From assembly GCA_947259475.1 (NCBI GenBank), contig CAMYLW010000103.1:1-6232 (forward strand): a stretch of DNA of 6,232 nucleotides, written 5' to 3'. The stretch comes from Thermodesulfobacteriota bacterium (GTDB taxonomy: Bacteria > Desulfobacterota > Syntrophobacteria > BM002). Below the pieces are notes generated by a model. It saw only the letters and a list, made by a program, of their open reading frames with translations. It was not told the origin of the DNA and did no database searches. The translations under genes and the position numbers were made by a program. Shown here one piece after another: positions 1 through 5,429 of this stretch; within the stretch, counting starts at the first letter, position 1, and each line of letters begins with the position of its first letter.

Positions 1-1
1 G

Positions 2-547
2 GGCAGCCAGCTGACAAATAACCTATCACCCTGGACCGGGGGGGCTGCTGGTCTTTCTCTGCAACCCAATGGCAATCCAATGTTGACCTATTCTCTCTCC
101 ATAATCCTAACCCTGGTGGTGATTGGCTTGCACCGGCTTCTCTGCACCTCCAAACTTGGCCTGAAACTCAACTCCATTCGGGAAAGTGAAGATATGGCTG
201 AGTCAATGGGCATAAACTGTGGGAAAGTGAAAAGGCTGGCGTTGGTTTTCAGCGCAGCTCCGGCAGCTCTAGCGGGGGGGCTGCACGCTCGTGAAATATC
301 CTTTGTCATTCCAGCAGAGGCCTTCGGCCTTGAGACTTCTCTGGCCCCGTTACTGATGTGTTTGCTCTTCAAGCCTGGAACCACCTGGGGTCCTCTCCTC
401 GGAGCCCTAGTTCTGACCAGCGCTCAAGAATTTATCTGGACCACCATGCCGAGCTTTCGCCTAAGCCTCTACGGTCTTCTATTAATCTTTATCGGAACTC
501 AAAGGGCAAGACAGAACAACTACCAGACACTGCGCACTAGACACTAG
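2..547 (+). CDS. livM: Branched-chain amino acid ABC transporter permease, LivM family (5' partial)
   Basis: This is the C-terminal 181 residues of an inner-membrane permease that, with LivH and the ATPases LivG and LivF, imports leucine, isoleucine, valine or related substrates delivered by a periplasmic binding protein. The frame is open to the left edge, so the ATG at 80 is internal: the residues before it (SPWTGGAAGLSL) fit the LivM 'TGGSNGL' region. The family hallmark SIRESEDMAESMGIN (the 'AIRENExAAExMGIN' cytoplasmic loop) is at about residues 58-72, followed by VFSAAPAALAGGLHA, IPAEAFGLETSLAPLLM and TTWGPLLGALVL. Hydrophobic segments lie near residues 29-46, 113-125, 130-145 and 155-167. 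Two points are odd. The usual LGGxGT before WGP is replaced by LFKPGTT, and the usual 'RPxGL' end is replaced by a polar tail (RARQNNYQTLRTRH) encoded partly by intergenic repeat sequence. No livG or livF follows. The family is secure; the substrate is not. Confidence 0.85.
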   Translation, partial: GSQLTNNLSPWTGGAAGLSLQPNGNPMLTYSLSIILTLVVIGLHRLLCTSKLGLKLNSIRESEDMAESMGINCGKVKRLALVFSAAPAALAGGLHAREISFVIPAEAFGLETSLAPLLMCLLFKPGTTWGPLLGALVLTSAQEFIWTTMPSFRLSLYGLLLIFIGTQRARQNNYQTLRTRH

Positions 548-638
548 GCACAACAAGATGGCGCGGGGACGCGGAGAAACGGAGATTAGAGGTCGGAGGT
601 CAGAAGACTGAAACTAGGCACTAGACACTGGGCACAAG
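529..638 (+). repeat. Two dispersed copies of an imperfect 25-bp direct repeat
   Basis: Positions 529-553 and 614-638 carry two versions of one phrase that share the core GCACTAGACACT followed by GGCACAA. The first copy runs through the last codons and stop codon of livM. The second lies in the spacer about 85 bp downstream. Phrases of this kind recur in intergenic DNA of some Desulfobacterota (recollection, not checked). No function is evident. Confidence 0.55.
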
Positions 639-660
639 GCAGAGGACAAGAGGATTTCTT

Positions 661-690
661 GTGGGAGCGGCTTTCAGCCGCGATCTTGCG
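661..690. repeat. REP-like palindromic element
   Basis: GTGGGAGCGGCTTTCAGCCG and the next bases form a perfect 6-bp stem, GCGGCT (667-672) with AGCCGC (676-681), closed by a TTC loop and preceded by GTGGGA. This matches the general form of the dispersed 'GTGGGAGCGGCTTTAGCCGCGA' repetitive extragenic palindromes known from many proteobacteria. A T-run is lacking, so it is unlikely to be an intrinsic terminator. Confidence 0.6.
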
Positions 691-710
691 ATTTGAAAGA
701 CTTCAACGGT

Positions 711-730
711 GTAAACGTTTTACCGTTTAC
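711..730. repeat. Short inverted repeat (7-bp stem, 6-nt loop)
   Basis: GTAAACG at 711-717 is the exact reverse complement of CGTTTAC at 724-730, with TTTTAC between them. An alternative pairing, AACGGT (705-710) with ACCGTT (722-727), overlaps it, so the site could fold in two mutually exclusive ways. Its role is unknown. It lies about 145 bp upstream of mqnD. Confidence 0.5.
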
Positions 731-734
731 TGCT

Positions 735-761
735 GACACCTGAAACCCGACACCTGAAACC
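735..761 (+). repeat. Tandem direct repeat, 2 x 13 bp
   Basis: GACACCTGAAACC occurs at 735-747 and again at 749-761, identical and separated by a single C. It belongs to the low-complexity repeat text of this spacer. No function can be assigned. Confidence 0.7.
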
Positions 762-794
762 TTGAGATTTGGTGCTTGGGATTTGGGATTTCAG

Positions 795-851
795 ATTTTA
801 GGCATTTTAGTTCATTTTAGGCACTTTAGCTCACTTTAGGCATTTTCCATC
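795..851 (+). repeat. Imperfect 19-bp tandem repeat, about 3 copies
   Basis: Copies run at 795-813, 814-832 and 833-851. Each is built from an ATTTTAGGC/ACTTTAGGC half and an ATTTTAGTTC/ACTTTAGCTC half, and the third copy decays in its second half. A further ATTTTAGG follows at 857-864. That last fragment provides the only Shine-Dalgarno-like bases (TAGGT) in front of the mqnD ATG. Confidence 0.65.
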
Positions 852-874
852 TAGACATTTTAGGTAATGCTTCC

Positions 875-1711
875 ATGAAAACTCTAAAGCTCGGATTCTC
901 CCCTTGTCCCAACGACACCTTTATTTTCGGAGCACTGGCCACCGGCAAACTCGATGTTGCCAACTGCACTTTGGAAATAATCCACGAAGATGTGGAGACC
1001 CTGAATAACCTTGCCAGGGATGGTATCCTAGACTTCACCAAGATTTCGGTCCACGCCTTCGGACTGGTAGCAGAACACTATGCTTTACTTCACACCGGGG
1101 CCGCCATGGGTAGGGGTTGTGGTCCCCTGGTGGTCGCGCGCGAACCCAGAAACATGGATAGCCTGCGCCACGAGGTCATCGCTATTCCAGGCAAGCTGAC
1201 TACTGCCAACCTGCTGCTCCAGCTCTACGGTGAAGGTTTCTCCCGATTGCGCCCCATGTCCTACGAAAATATCATGCCCAGCTTGCAGCAGGGCGAGTTT
1301 GCCGCTGGTGTGATCATTCATGAAGGCCGCTTCACCTATCCCAACTATGGGCTTCATGCCGTACTGGATCTCGGCGCTTGGTGGGAAGAGACCCAAAATC
1401 TGCCCGTGCCCCTGGGAGCGATTCTTGTTCGACGAGACCTTGGGGCCGATGTTGCAGAGGCTGTAGAGGACGGTATTCGCCGCAGTCTTCTTTTCGCCCG
1501 AAAAAACCCTCAAAAGGTATGGCCCTATGTCAAGATGCACGCCCAGGAGATGGACGATGCCGTCATCCGCCAGCACATAGACCTCTATGTGAATGACTAT
1601 TCTCTGGAACTTGGTGAGGAGGGAAGTCTGGCTATCAGAAGACTGTTGGAGCTCGCCCACCAACGTGGGTTGCTACCCTCCTTGCCTACAAGTCTTTTTA
1701 TCGGTAAGTGA
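875..1711 (+). CDS. mqnD: 1,4-dihydroxy-6-naphthoate synthase (MqnD)
   Basis: MqnD converts cyclic dehypoxanthinyl futalosine to 1,4-dihydroxy-6-naphthoate and releases dehypoxanthinyl futalosine-derived sugar; this forms the naphthoquinone nucleus in the futalosine route to menaquinone in the cytosol. The 278 residues match the usual family length and have a periplasmic-binding-protein-like fold without a signal peptide. Visible family motifs are FSPCPNDTFIFGAL (8-21), EDVETLN (38-44), FTKISVHA (54-61), GRGCGPLVV (79-87), GVIIHEGRFTYPNYGL (145-160), DLGAWWEE (165-172) and LPLGAILVRRDLG-type sequence (about 178-190). His149 aligns with the proposed catalytic histidine (His145) of the Thermus thermophilus enzyme. 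The related MqnA is less similar: IIHE-RFTYP and DLGAWWEE are typical of MqnD. ATG 875 is preceded only by a weak TAGGT (861-865), but the protein begins at the normal place. No other mqn gene lies in the window, so it stands alone here between repeat-rich spacers. Confidence 0.95.
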   Translation: MKTLKLGFSPCPNDTFIFGALATGKLDVANCTLEIIHEDVETLNNLARDGILDFTKISVHAFGLVAEHYALLHTGAAMGRGCGPLVVAREPRNMDSLRHEVIAIPGKLTTANLLLQLYGEGFSRLRPMSYENIMPSLQQGEFAAGVIIHEGRFTYPNYGLHAVLDLGAWWEETQNLPVPLGAILVRRDLGADVAEAVEDGIRRSLLFARKNPQKVWPYVKMHAQEMDDAVIRQHIDLYVNDYSLELGEEGSLAIRRLLELAHQRGLLPSLPTSLFIGK

Positions 1712-1745
1712 TTTGGCATTTCGCATTTATCATTGTTCATAATCA

Positions 1746-1807
1746 GTAAAGAACCCGGGTCCTGAGGGGCTCTATGCCACCCCCAGTGGGGATTTAATGG
1801 TCTTTAC
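1746..1807. other. Candidate nested stem-loop element
   Basis: The outer stem pairs GTAAAGA(A)CC at 1746-1755 with GGTCTTTAC at 1799-1807, nine pairs with one bulged A. An inner hairpin pairs CTG(A)GGGG at 1762-1769 with CCCCCAG at 1780-1786, seven pairs with one bulged A and a 10-nt loop. A terminator for mqnD, a structured RNA or a mobile-element remnant are all possible. No U-tract follows on the plus strand, so it is not a standard intrinsic terminator. The pairing is visible in the sequence; any function is inference. Confidence 0.35.
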
Positions 1808-1824
1808 CACATGCGGGAAGTTTG

Positions 1825-1936
1825 TTGGAGTAATGGAGTGGTGGAGTGATGGAGTAATGCAAAGACTTCCTTAAAACTTAATTTTTGGATTTGGCTATTT
1901 CCAACACTCCAATACTCCATTACTCCAGTTCTCCAA
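1825..1936. repeat. Imperfect inverted repeat built of 8-bp units
   Basis: The left arm (1825-1859) is four copies of a TGGAGTAA-type 8-mer (TGGAGTAA, TGGAGTGG, TGGAGTGA, TGGAGTAA). The right arm (1901-1936) is four copies of the complementary ACACTCCA/ATACTCCA/TTACTCCA/GTTCTCCA form. About 41 AT-rich bases separate the arms. Because every unit shares TGGAGT, the arms can pair in several registers and form a long hairpin. Similar 'actccaatactcc' repeats are, as I recall, scattered through Desulfobacterota genomes. No transposase or coding sequence is associated. Confidence 0.7.
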
Positions 1937-2033
1937 TACCCTTAGCCATCTTTACCGGCAGAGCCATTGAAATTCGACCTGGCTCAGAGGATCAGCTTTT
2001 CTATGACCACATAAATATGGTAAAAGGACAACC

Positions 2034-3173
2034 ATGAAAACACAGTCTTTTGAATTGAGCGCAACCTATTTCCCCTATACCTTCTTGGAGGAAAACGATT
2101 TAAAACGGTTGATTTTCTACTTCGACACTATTCACCTACTTCAGGTTTTTCCTGATTTCGAGCCTGGCCTGCCGGACCTGCTACGCTCCTCTCAAATGGT
2201 GCAGCCGTTTCAGCCTGTAACTGAAACCTCCCTTTTAGAAACCATCGGACAAGCACACCAAACCTATCAGCAACTTGGCAGCGCCCATCAAAATGGCGGT
2301 CTGCTTCAGTTGCTAAGGACCTTTGCTCTTCAGGAAGATTTTGAAGATTCGAGAACTGGTCTGGTTGCCAAAATCAGACAGGCTCACCCCCGGCTGGCGC
2401 CAGAAGTGGCTGAGTTAGTCAACGATGGAGTCTTCCTGCTCCTGGCGCATCAACTGGACCATGACCATCTCGAGCTGGGTCTGCATATGGAGCGAATCCG
2501 TGGCCTGGAAGCGAAGCTCCATGAGGAGGCGGGAATTGCTACAGATGAAGAGAGTGACGGTGTGGCCATGAGATCACCTTTGCTGGAGGAATCAGATCCC
2601 CCACGAACTCAATATGCCTATGAACGACTCCGGGCCTGGACTCGCCTCTATTGCTCCCAGGAGCAAGCCGATCCCCTTTTGCCTCTTACCACCAGTGCAG
2701 AAGTTCTGGCTGAGATTACAGAACGACTGCCGTCTCAATTATCCGCTGTCGCCGAAGGAATGCCAGTAATGGTTCCTGAACAACAATGTTTATCAGTCCT
2801 CCCTGATCCGCAACAGCTTTCTCTGGAAGAGATTGTGGAATTCAGACAATCAGTAAGTCGCAAGTCTTTTATGGATGAGTGGCGGGAGTCTGTTACTGTC
2901 GCAGTGAACCGCTTGCAACAGGAGACAGTGAAAGAAGAGCTGTGGCAGGAATTACAGCAACTTGTTCAGAAAGCTGCTGATGCATTCCAAGAGCACTGGC
3001 CAGTTCCAGAGAAACCTACCCGTTACCTGCGGCTGGAGTGTACCTGCTACCCCAAGGTTCCGCCGGAACGTGCCTTCTCTCTCTCAACTGGCCTAGAGCC
3101 AACCGCAAGAGAGCCATATACCTCCGAGACCGTAAATGGTGTCAGCCTGTTACTCTCCCCAGCAGATATCTAA
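2034..3173 (+). CDS. Uncharacterised 379-residue cytosolic protein
   Basis: I do not recognise this protein with confidence. It is coding: a 380-codon frame begins at ATG with a good AAGGA Shine-Dalgarno (2024-2028, 5-nt spacing) and has ordinary amino acid composition. There is no signal peptide, membrane span or nucleotide-binding motif. The N-terminus (residues 6-45, FELSATYFPYTFLEEND then LIFYFDTIHLLQVFPDF) reads as strand-helix-strand and resembles proteins that open with a 'yFDkI' segment. The middle (about 105-165 and 190-245) is Leu/Glu/Gln-rich and probably helical, with an acidic linker at 169-190 and an AYERLRAWTRLY stretch at 195-206. Residues 263-320 (LSLEEIVEFRQS ... VKEELWQELQQLV) look like a long amphipathic or coiled-coil helix of the 'EEIxEFRxxxR' type seen in several DUF families. 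A CxC pair occurs near 336-338. It converges on dnaA with 101 bp between stop codons. No neighbour hints at its role. Confidence 0.75.
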   Translation: MKTQSFELSATYFPYTFLEENDLKRLIFYFDTIHLLQVFPDFEPGLPDLLRSSQMVQPFQPVTETSLLETIGQAHQTYQQLGSAHQNGGLLQLLRTFALQEDFEDSRTGLVAKIRQAHPRLAPEVAELVNDGVFLLLAHQLDHDHLELGLHMERIRGLEAKLHEEAGIATDEESDGVAMRSPLLEESDPPRTQYAYERLRAWTRLYCSQEQADPLLPLTTSAEVLAEITERLPSQLSAVAEGMPVMVPEQQCLSVLPDPQQLSLEEIVEFRQSVSRKSFMDEWRESVTVAVNRLQQETVKEELWQELQQLVQKAADAFQEHWPVPEKPTRYLRLECTCYPKVPPERAFSLSTGLEPTAREPYTSETVNGVSLLLSPADI

Positions 3174-3260
3174 GGACGGCCATATCCGTGGTCACAGCAA
3201 CGATTCTGGTGAATAATGCGGACCAGGACTGTCCTATATTAGGTCGCATAGAGGGAAGTG

Positions 3261-3294
3261 CTAGCTCGCATATTTCATGAAATACGCGGGCTAG
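3261..3294. repeat. Near-perfect 34-bp palindrome over the dnaA stop codon
   Basis: The 17-base arms 3261-3277 and 3278-3294 are reverse complements at 15 of 17 positions, with no spacer; the centre is TTTCATGAAA. In RNA from either strand the two exceptions are one G-U wobble and one A-C mismatch. The dnaA stop codon (3275-3277) lies at the centre. It sits between convergent genes, where a bidirectional terminator would be expected, but no T-run follows on either side. Protein binding to the dyad is the main alternative. Confidence 0.7.
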
Positions 3295-4630
3295 AGGAAG
3301 GATTTTCAAGCTGTTGCCCGAGGAACTCAACCTGGCTACGCACACCGCTCTTTTGTTGGATTTGCCGGGTGATGTTATCCACAGCATGAATCACCGTGGC
3401 GTGGGACCGATTGAAGGCCCGACCAATGCATTCTAAAGTTTCGTCGGTGTACTTGCGACAGAAGTACATGCCAAGATTACGTGGATAGACCACGCCTTTC
3501 TTGCGTGAATTTGACTTCAGGGCTTCAACCGAAACCTTGAAGTATTGACAGACAACTTGTTGCACATGTTCTATATTTATGGCCTCCCGGCTGTCGCAAA
3601 CCGATTCCAGAACCTCGTGTGCCAGTCTGAGGTCGATAGGTTTTTCCAAAAGCGAAGACTTGGCGACGATACCAATGACACAACTCTCCAACTGTCGCAC
3701 ATCGCGAGTGATATGGGTGGCCAATACTTCGGCCACGTCCGACGGAAGCAGAATCCCCTCGTTGTCCGCCTTTTTTTCGAGGATCTTGAGTCTCGTTTGA
3801 AAATCCGGGGGTTCGATGTGGGTGACCATGCCAGCGGTCAATCGAGATTGGAGCTTGCTCTTCAGCTTCGGAATATCTCTCGGAAATTGGGTCCCGGTGA
3901 ATATGACCCGCTTATTCACCCGGCTGAGGGCATCGAGAGTGTAAGCTAGTTCCGCCTGTGTCTTTTCTTTGCCACTGAGAAATTGTACTTCCTCTAAGAG
4001 TAGGACATCACAATTATTGCGATATCTTTCCTTGAATCCTTCCATGCGACGCTGTTTGATGGCGCCAACCATCTCATTGGTGAACTCCTCAGCAGTGAGG
4101 TAGCAAACGCGAGTACCACTATTATGGGTAAGGATATGGTTGCCAATAGCATGCGAAAGATGACTTTTGCCCAACCCAGTATCTGCCAACAAATAGAGGG
4201 AACTACCCAGGCCGCTATCACCATTGGCGAGGGCCAAGGACGCAGAGAACGCAAAGCTGTTCCCGGAGCCCACCACGAATTGATCAAAAGTGAATCTCCG
4301 ATTCAAACGGTACATGTGTCCGTTTTCTTGCGGAGGGAGGGGTAGCGGCAACTGGCTGGATTCTTCCTTGTCCTGTGGTGATCTGCGGGGTGCGGCGGCC
4401 AACCGAAGATGGATCTCCTCAGCAGTACCACCGTGCCGTTCCCAACTTCTCTTGATTTCAGGGAAGTAGTTCTCCCGGACCCAGTTGAGAAAAAACCGAT
4501 TGGGACAAGCTAAAGAAATCTTACCTTCGCGAGAGATCACAAGTTCAATGGGATCAATCCACATCTTAAAACAGTTACTGGAGATTAGATCTTGCAAATC
4601 GTCCTTCGTCTGTCTCCAGATATCCTCCAT
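3275..4630 (-). CDS. dnaA: Chromosomal replication initiator protein DnaA (divergent lineage)
   Basis: DnaA is the AAA+ ATPase that binds DnaA boxes, melts the origin and helps load the helicase. All four domains are present in 451 residues. Domain I is about 1-70 (MEDIWRQTKDDLQDLI, FKMWIDPIEL, NRFFLNWVRENY). A short linker with PLPLPP covers about 80-107. The AAA+ core starts at LNRRFTFDQFVVGSGNSFAF (109-128). Domain IV is about 350-440. Key sites: Walker A ADTGLGKS (149-156), Walker B DVLLLEEVQF (208-217), box VII arginine R263 in LQSRLTAG, and sensor II R312 in DVRQLES. Departures from the E. coli pattern are A for the first Walker A glycine, EE for the DD of Walker B, TGT instead of TSD at sensor I, and FNRSHATVIHA instead of FGGRDHTTVLHA in the DNA-binding motif. 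R376 aligns with the minor-groove contact R399. I recall similar motifs in Desulfobacterota DnaA, so this may be the lineage's normal initiator. GAGGTG lies 5 nt before the ATG. No dnaN follows. Confidence 0.92.
   Translation of the reverse strand: MEDIWRQTKDDLQDLISSNCFKMWIDPIELVISREGKISLACPNRFFLNWVRENYFPEIKRSWERHGGTAEEIHLRLAAAPRRSPQDKEESSQLPLPLPPQENGHMYRLNRRFTFDQFVVGSGNSFAFSASLALANGDSGLGSSLYLLADTGLGKSHLSHAIGNHILTHNSGTRVCYLTAEEFTNEMVGAIKQRRMEGFKERYRNNCDVLLLEEVQFLSGKEKTQAELAYTLDALSRVNKRVIFTGTQFPRDIPKLKSKLQSRLTAGMVTHIEPPDFQTRLKILEKKADNEGILLPSDVAEVLATHITRDVRQLESCVIGIVAKSSLLEKPIDLRLAHEVLESVCDSREAINIEHVQQVVCQYFKVSVEALKSNSRKKGVVYPRNLGMYFCRKYTDETLECIGRAFNRSHATVIHAVDNITRQIQQKSGVRSQVEFLGQQLENPSSSPRIS
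3375..3383 (+). promoter_or_regulatory. Perfect DnaA-box match inside dnaA
   Basis: TTATCCACA, the E. coli consensus DnaA box, occurs here on the plus strand, within codons for AVDN of DnaA domain IV (residues about 416-419). Coding constraint alone could produce it, and it is isolated, so occupancy by DnaA is uncertain. Confidence 0.35.
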
Positions 4631-4847
4631 GCAAACACCTCTATAGCTATCTACCGTGGTCTGTGGTCAAGCCAGCGGTCTCAAGACGAAAAATCAGTTC
4701 AGGCTTACGGGGAGCAATGTCACGGAAATAGGAGCCCTCTTGCGCCTCGTCCGCACTATGATTCTAAACAGTATTACCTCTTTTCGTTGTTCGGGTTCCG
4801 TCCGGTTGGTTTAATCGGGAGCGGAAAACCAGAGAAATGCTTTGACC

Positions 4848-4853
4848 ATTATA
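4848..4853 (-). promoter_or_regulatory. Possible -10 hexamer of a dnaA promoter
   Basis: Read on the minus strand these bases are TATAAT, the exact sigma-70 -10 consensus. No good -35 hexamer lies 15-19 bp upstream (CCAATT-like sequence only). If used, it would give a leader of about 210 nt before the dnaA start. The call is tentative. Confidence 0.25.
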
Positions 4854-5036
4854 CGCTGCGTCTCCGGAACAATTGGAATTATCGATTTCGACTTGGTTGG
4901 AAAGGTGGCAGTTAGATTCTCTGTTCCTTGTTCCGGCTGAGATACGGAGACGTACCAGCACATGGCGTAGTTTTGTAATCCATCCGCATTCTAATGTCAA
5001 ACTCCATATAACCGCATTTTACTCTAAACGGGCCTC

Positions 5037-5050
5037 AGTTGTTAACAACT
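5037..5050. promoter_or_regulatory. Perfect 14-bp palindrome, possible operator
   Basis: AGTTGTTAACAACT is a perfect dyad. Its half TTAACAACT recurs at 5392-5400, 41 bp before the ddl start codon. A dimeric regulator site is plausible in this divergent intergenic region, but no regulator is identified. Confidence 0.4.
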
Positions 5051-5110
5051 AAATTTCACCAAGATTTCCGGAGCTTGTTCGAGTATATCCTTATAAGGGT
5101 GCGAGAATAG

Positions 5111-5185
5111 GAATTTTTTCCGTTTTTTTCAAAATACTGCTGATATTCAAGGGTTTACGCCTGGAGTTTTTCGAATTTTTCCGTT
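5111..5185 (+). repeat. Direct repeat GAATTTTT(T)CCGTT, two copies
   Basis: GAATTTTTTCCGTT at 5111-5124 recurs as GAATTTTTCCGTT at 5173-5185, one T shorter and 62 bp downstream. The second copy runs directly into the DnaA-box-like TTATCAACA at 5184-5192. It is part of the T-rich core of the gene-free region. Confidence 0.55.
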
Positions 5186-5192
5186 ATCAACA
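5184..5192 (+). promoter_or_regulatory. DnaA-box-like site
   Basis: TTATCAACA differs from the consensus TTATCCACA at one base (C to A at position 6). It lies in the T-rich tract upstream of dnaA. TTATCAAGA at 5375-5383 is a weaker relative. Because this DnaA has changed recognition residues, its preferred box may not be the E. coli one. Confidence 0.4.
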
Positions 5193-5429
5193 TTGATGAT
5201 CTTCTGATTTCTCCTATTTCCTCCTTTTTTGCCCCTTCACTTTTTTTCTCACCAGCCTCCATTTGCCCGTTGAATTCAAAATCAGATTTTGCCAATATAC
5301 TTAAGACATTTCAGTCCACCATCCAGATTGACGATATACCAACAGTACGGTCCAGCGAACGAGTAGGGCTTGTATTATCAAGACCTTACCATTAACAACT
5401 CTAATTACTGCAGAATGACCTGCAGGAAC

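Larger units (their letters stand above)
548..874. other. Repeat-rich intergenic spacer between livM and mqnD
   Basis: I see no gene in these 327 bases. They are a patchwork of short degenerate repeats: purine-rich 'aggtcggaggtcag' text near 589-602, a second copy of the ggcactagacac-type sequence that ends livM, a REP-like hairpin at 667-681, a 7-bp-stem hairpin at 711-730, a 13-bp direct repeat at 735-761, and a 19-bp imperfect tandem repeat at 795-851. I see no convincing sigma-70 promoter and no hairpin followed by a T-run, so neither the livM terminator nor the mqnD promoter can be placed. Confidence 0.75.
1712..2033. other. Intergenic spacer between mqnD and the 379-aa gene
   Basis: No gene is seen in these 322 bases. 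The first 30 bp repeat ATTTGGCATTT/CGCATTT-like text similar to the spacer upstream of mqnD. Positions 1746-1807 can fold into a nested stem structure, and 1825-1936 hold a large imperfect inverted repeat. The last 90 bp lead into the next gene and end in an AAGGA Shine-Dalgarno at 2024-2028. No clear sigma-70 promoter was found; TTGAAA at 1967-1972 has no fitting -10 hexamer. Confidence 0.75.

Noticed and set aside
80..547. ATG 80 as the true start of livM
   Set aside because: The frame stays open to the window edge and encodes LivM-like residues before this codon, so the gene is cut by the window.
548..874. CRISPR array or transposon in the repeat-rich spacer
   Set aside because: Repeats are short, degenerate and irregularly spaced, with no repeat-spacer pattern, terminal inverted repeats or transposase.
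867..878. Mini-ORF ATG-CTT-CCA-TGA overlapping the mqnD start, as a translational coupling leader
   Set aside because: Three codons with no better ribosome-binding site than mqnD itself; easily chance.
1085..1663. A 192-codon minus-strand frame opposite mqnD
   Set aside because: It is a shadow of the clearly identified mqnD coding sequence.
3545..3949. A 134-codon plus-strand frame opposite dnaA
   Set aside because: It is antisense to the conserved AAA+ and DNA-binding domains of DnaA and has no features of its own.
4592..4915. A 107-codon open frame on the plus strand overlapping the dnaA 5' end
   Set aside because: It overlaps the start of dnaA antisense, has no family resemblance and has no Shine-Dalgarno; its second half is ordinary intergenic sequence.
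4864..4936. 9-bp inverted repeat CCGGAACAA / TTGTTCCGG and further TTGTTC copies at 4787 and 5075
   Set aside because: In a region of this size a 9-bp match is expected about by chance, and the extra copies share only six bases, so no iteron array is claimed.
4764..5000. A 78-codon open frame on the minus strand upstream of dnaA
   Set aside because: The residues (MTLECGWITKLRHVLVRL...) look random, there is no recognisable motif, and it contains the candidate promoter and repeat positions.
5296..5301. TATACT as a -10 box for ddl with TTGAAT at 5270-5275 as -35
   Set aside because: Spacing is 20 bp and the -35 is part of a TTGAATTCAA palindrome; too weak to annotate as a promoter.
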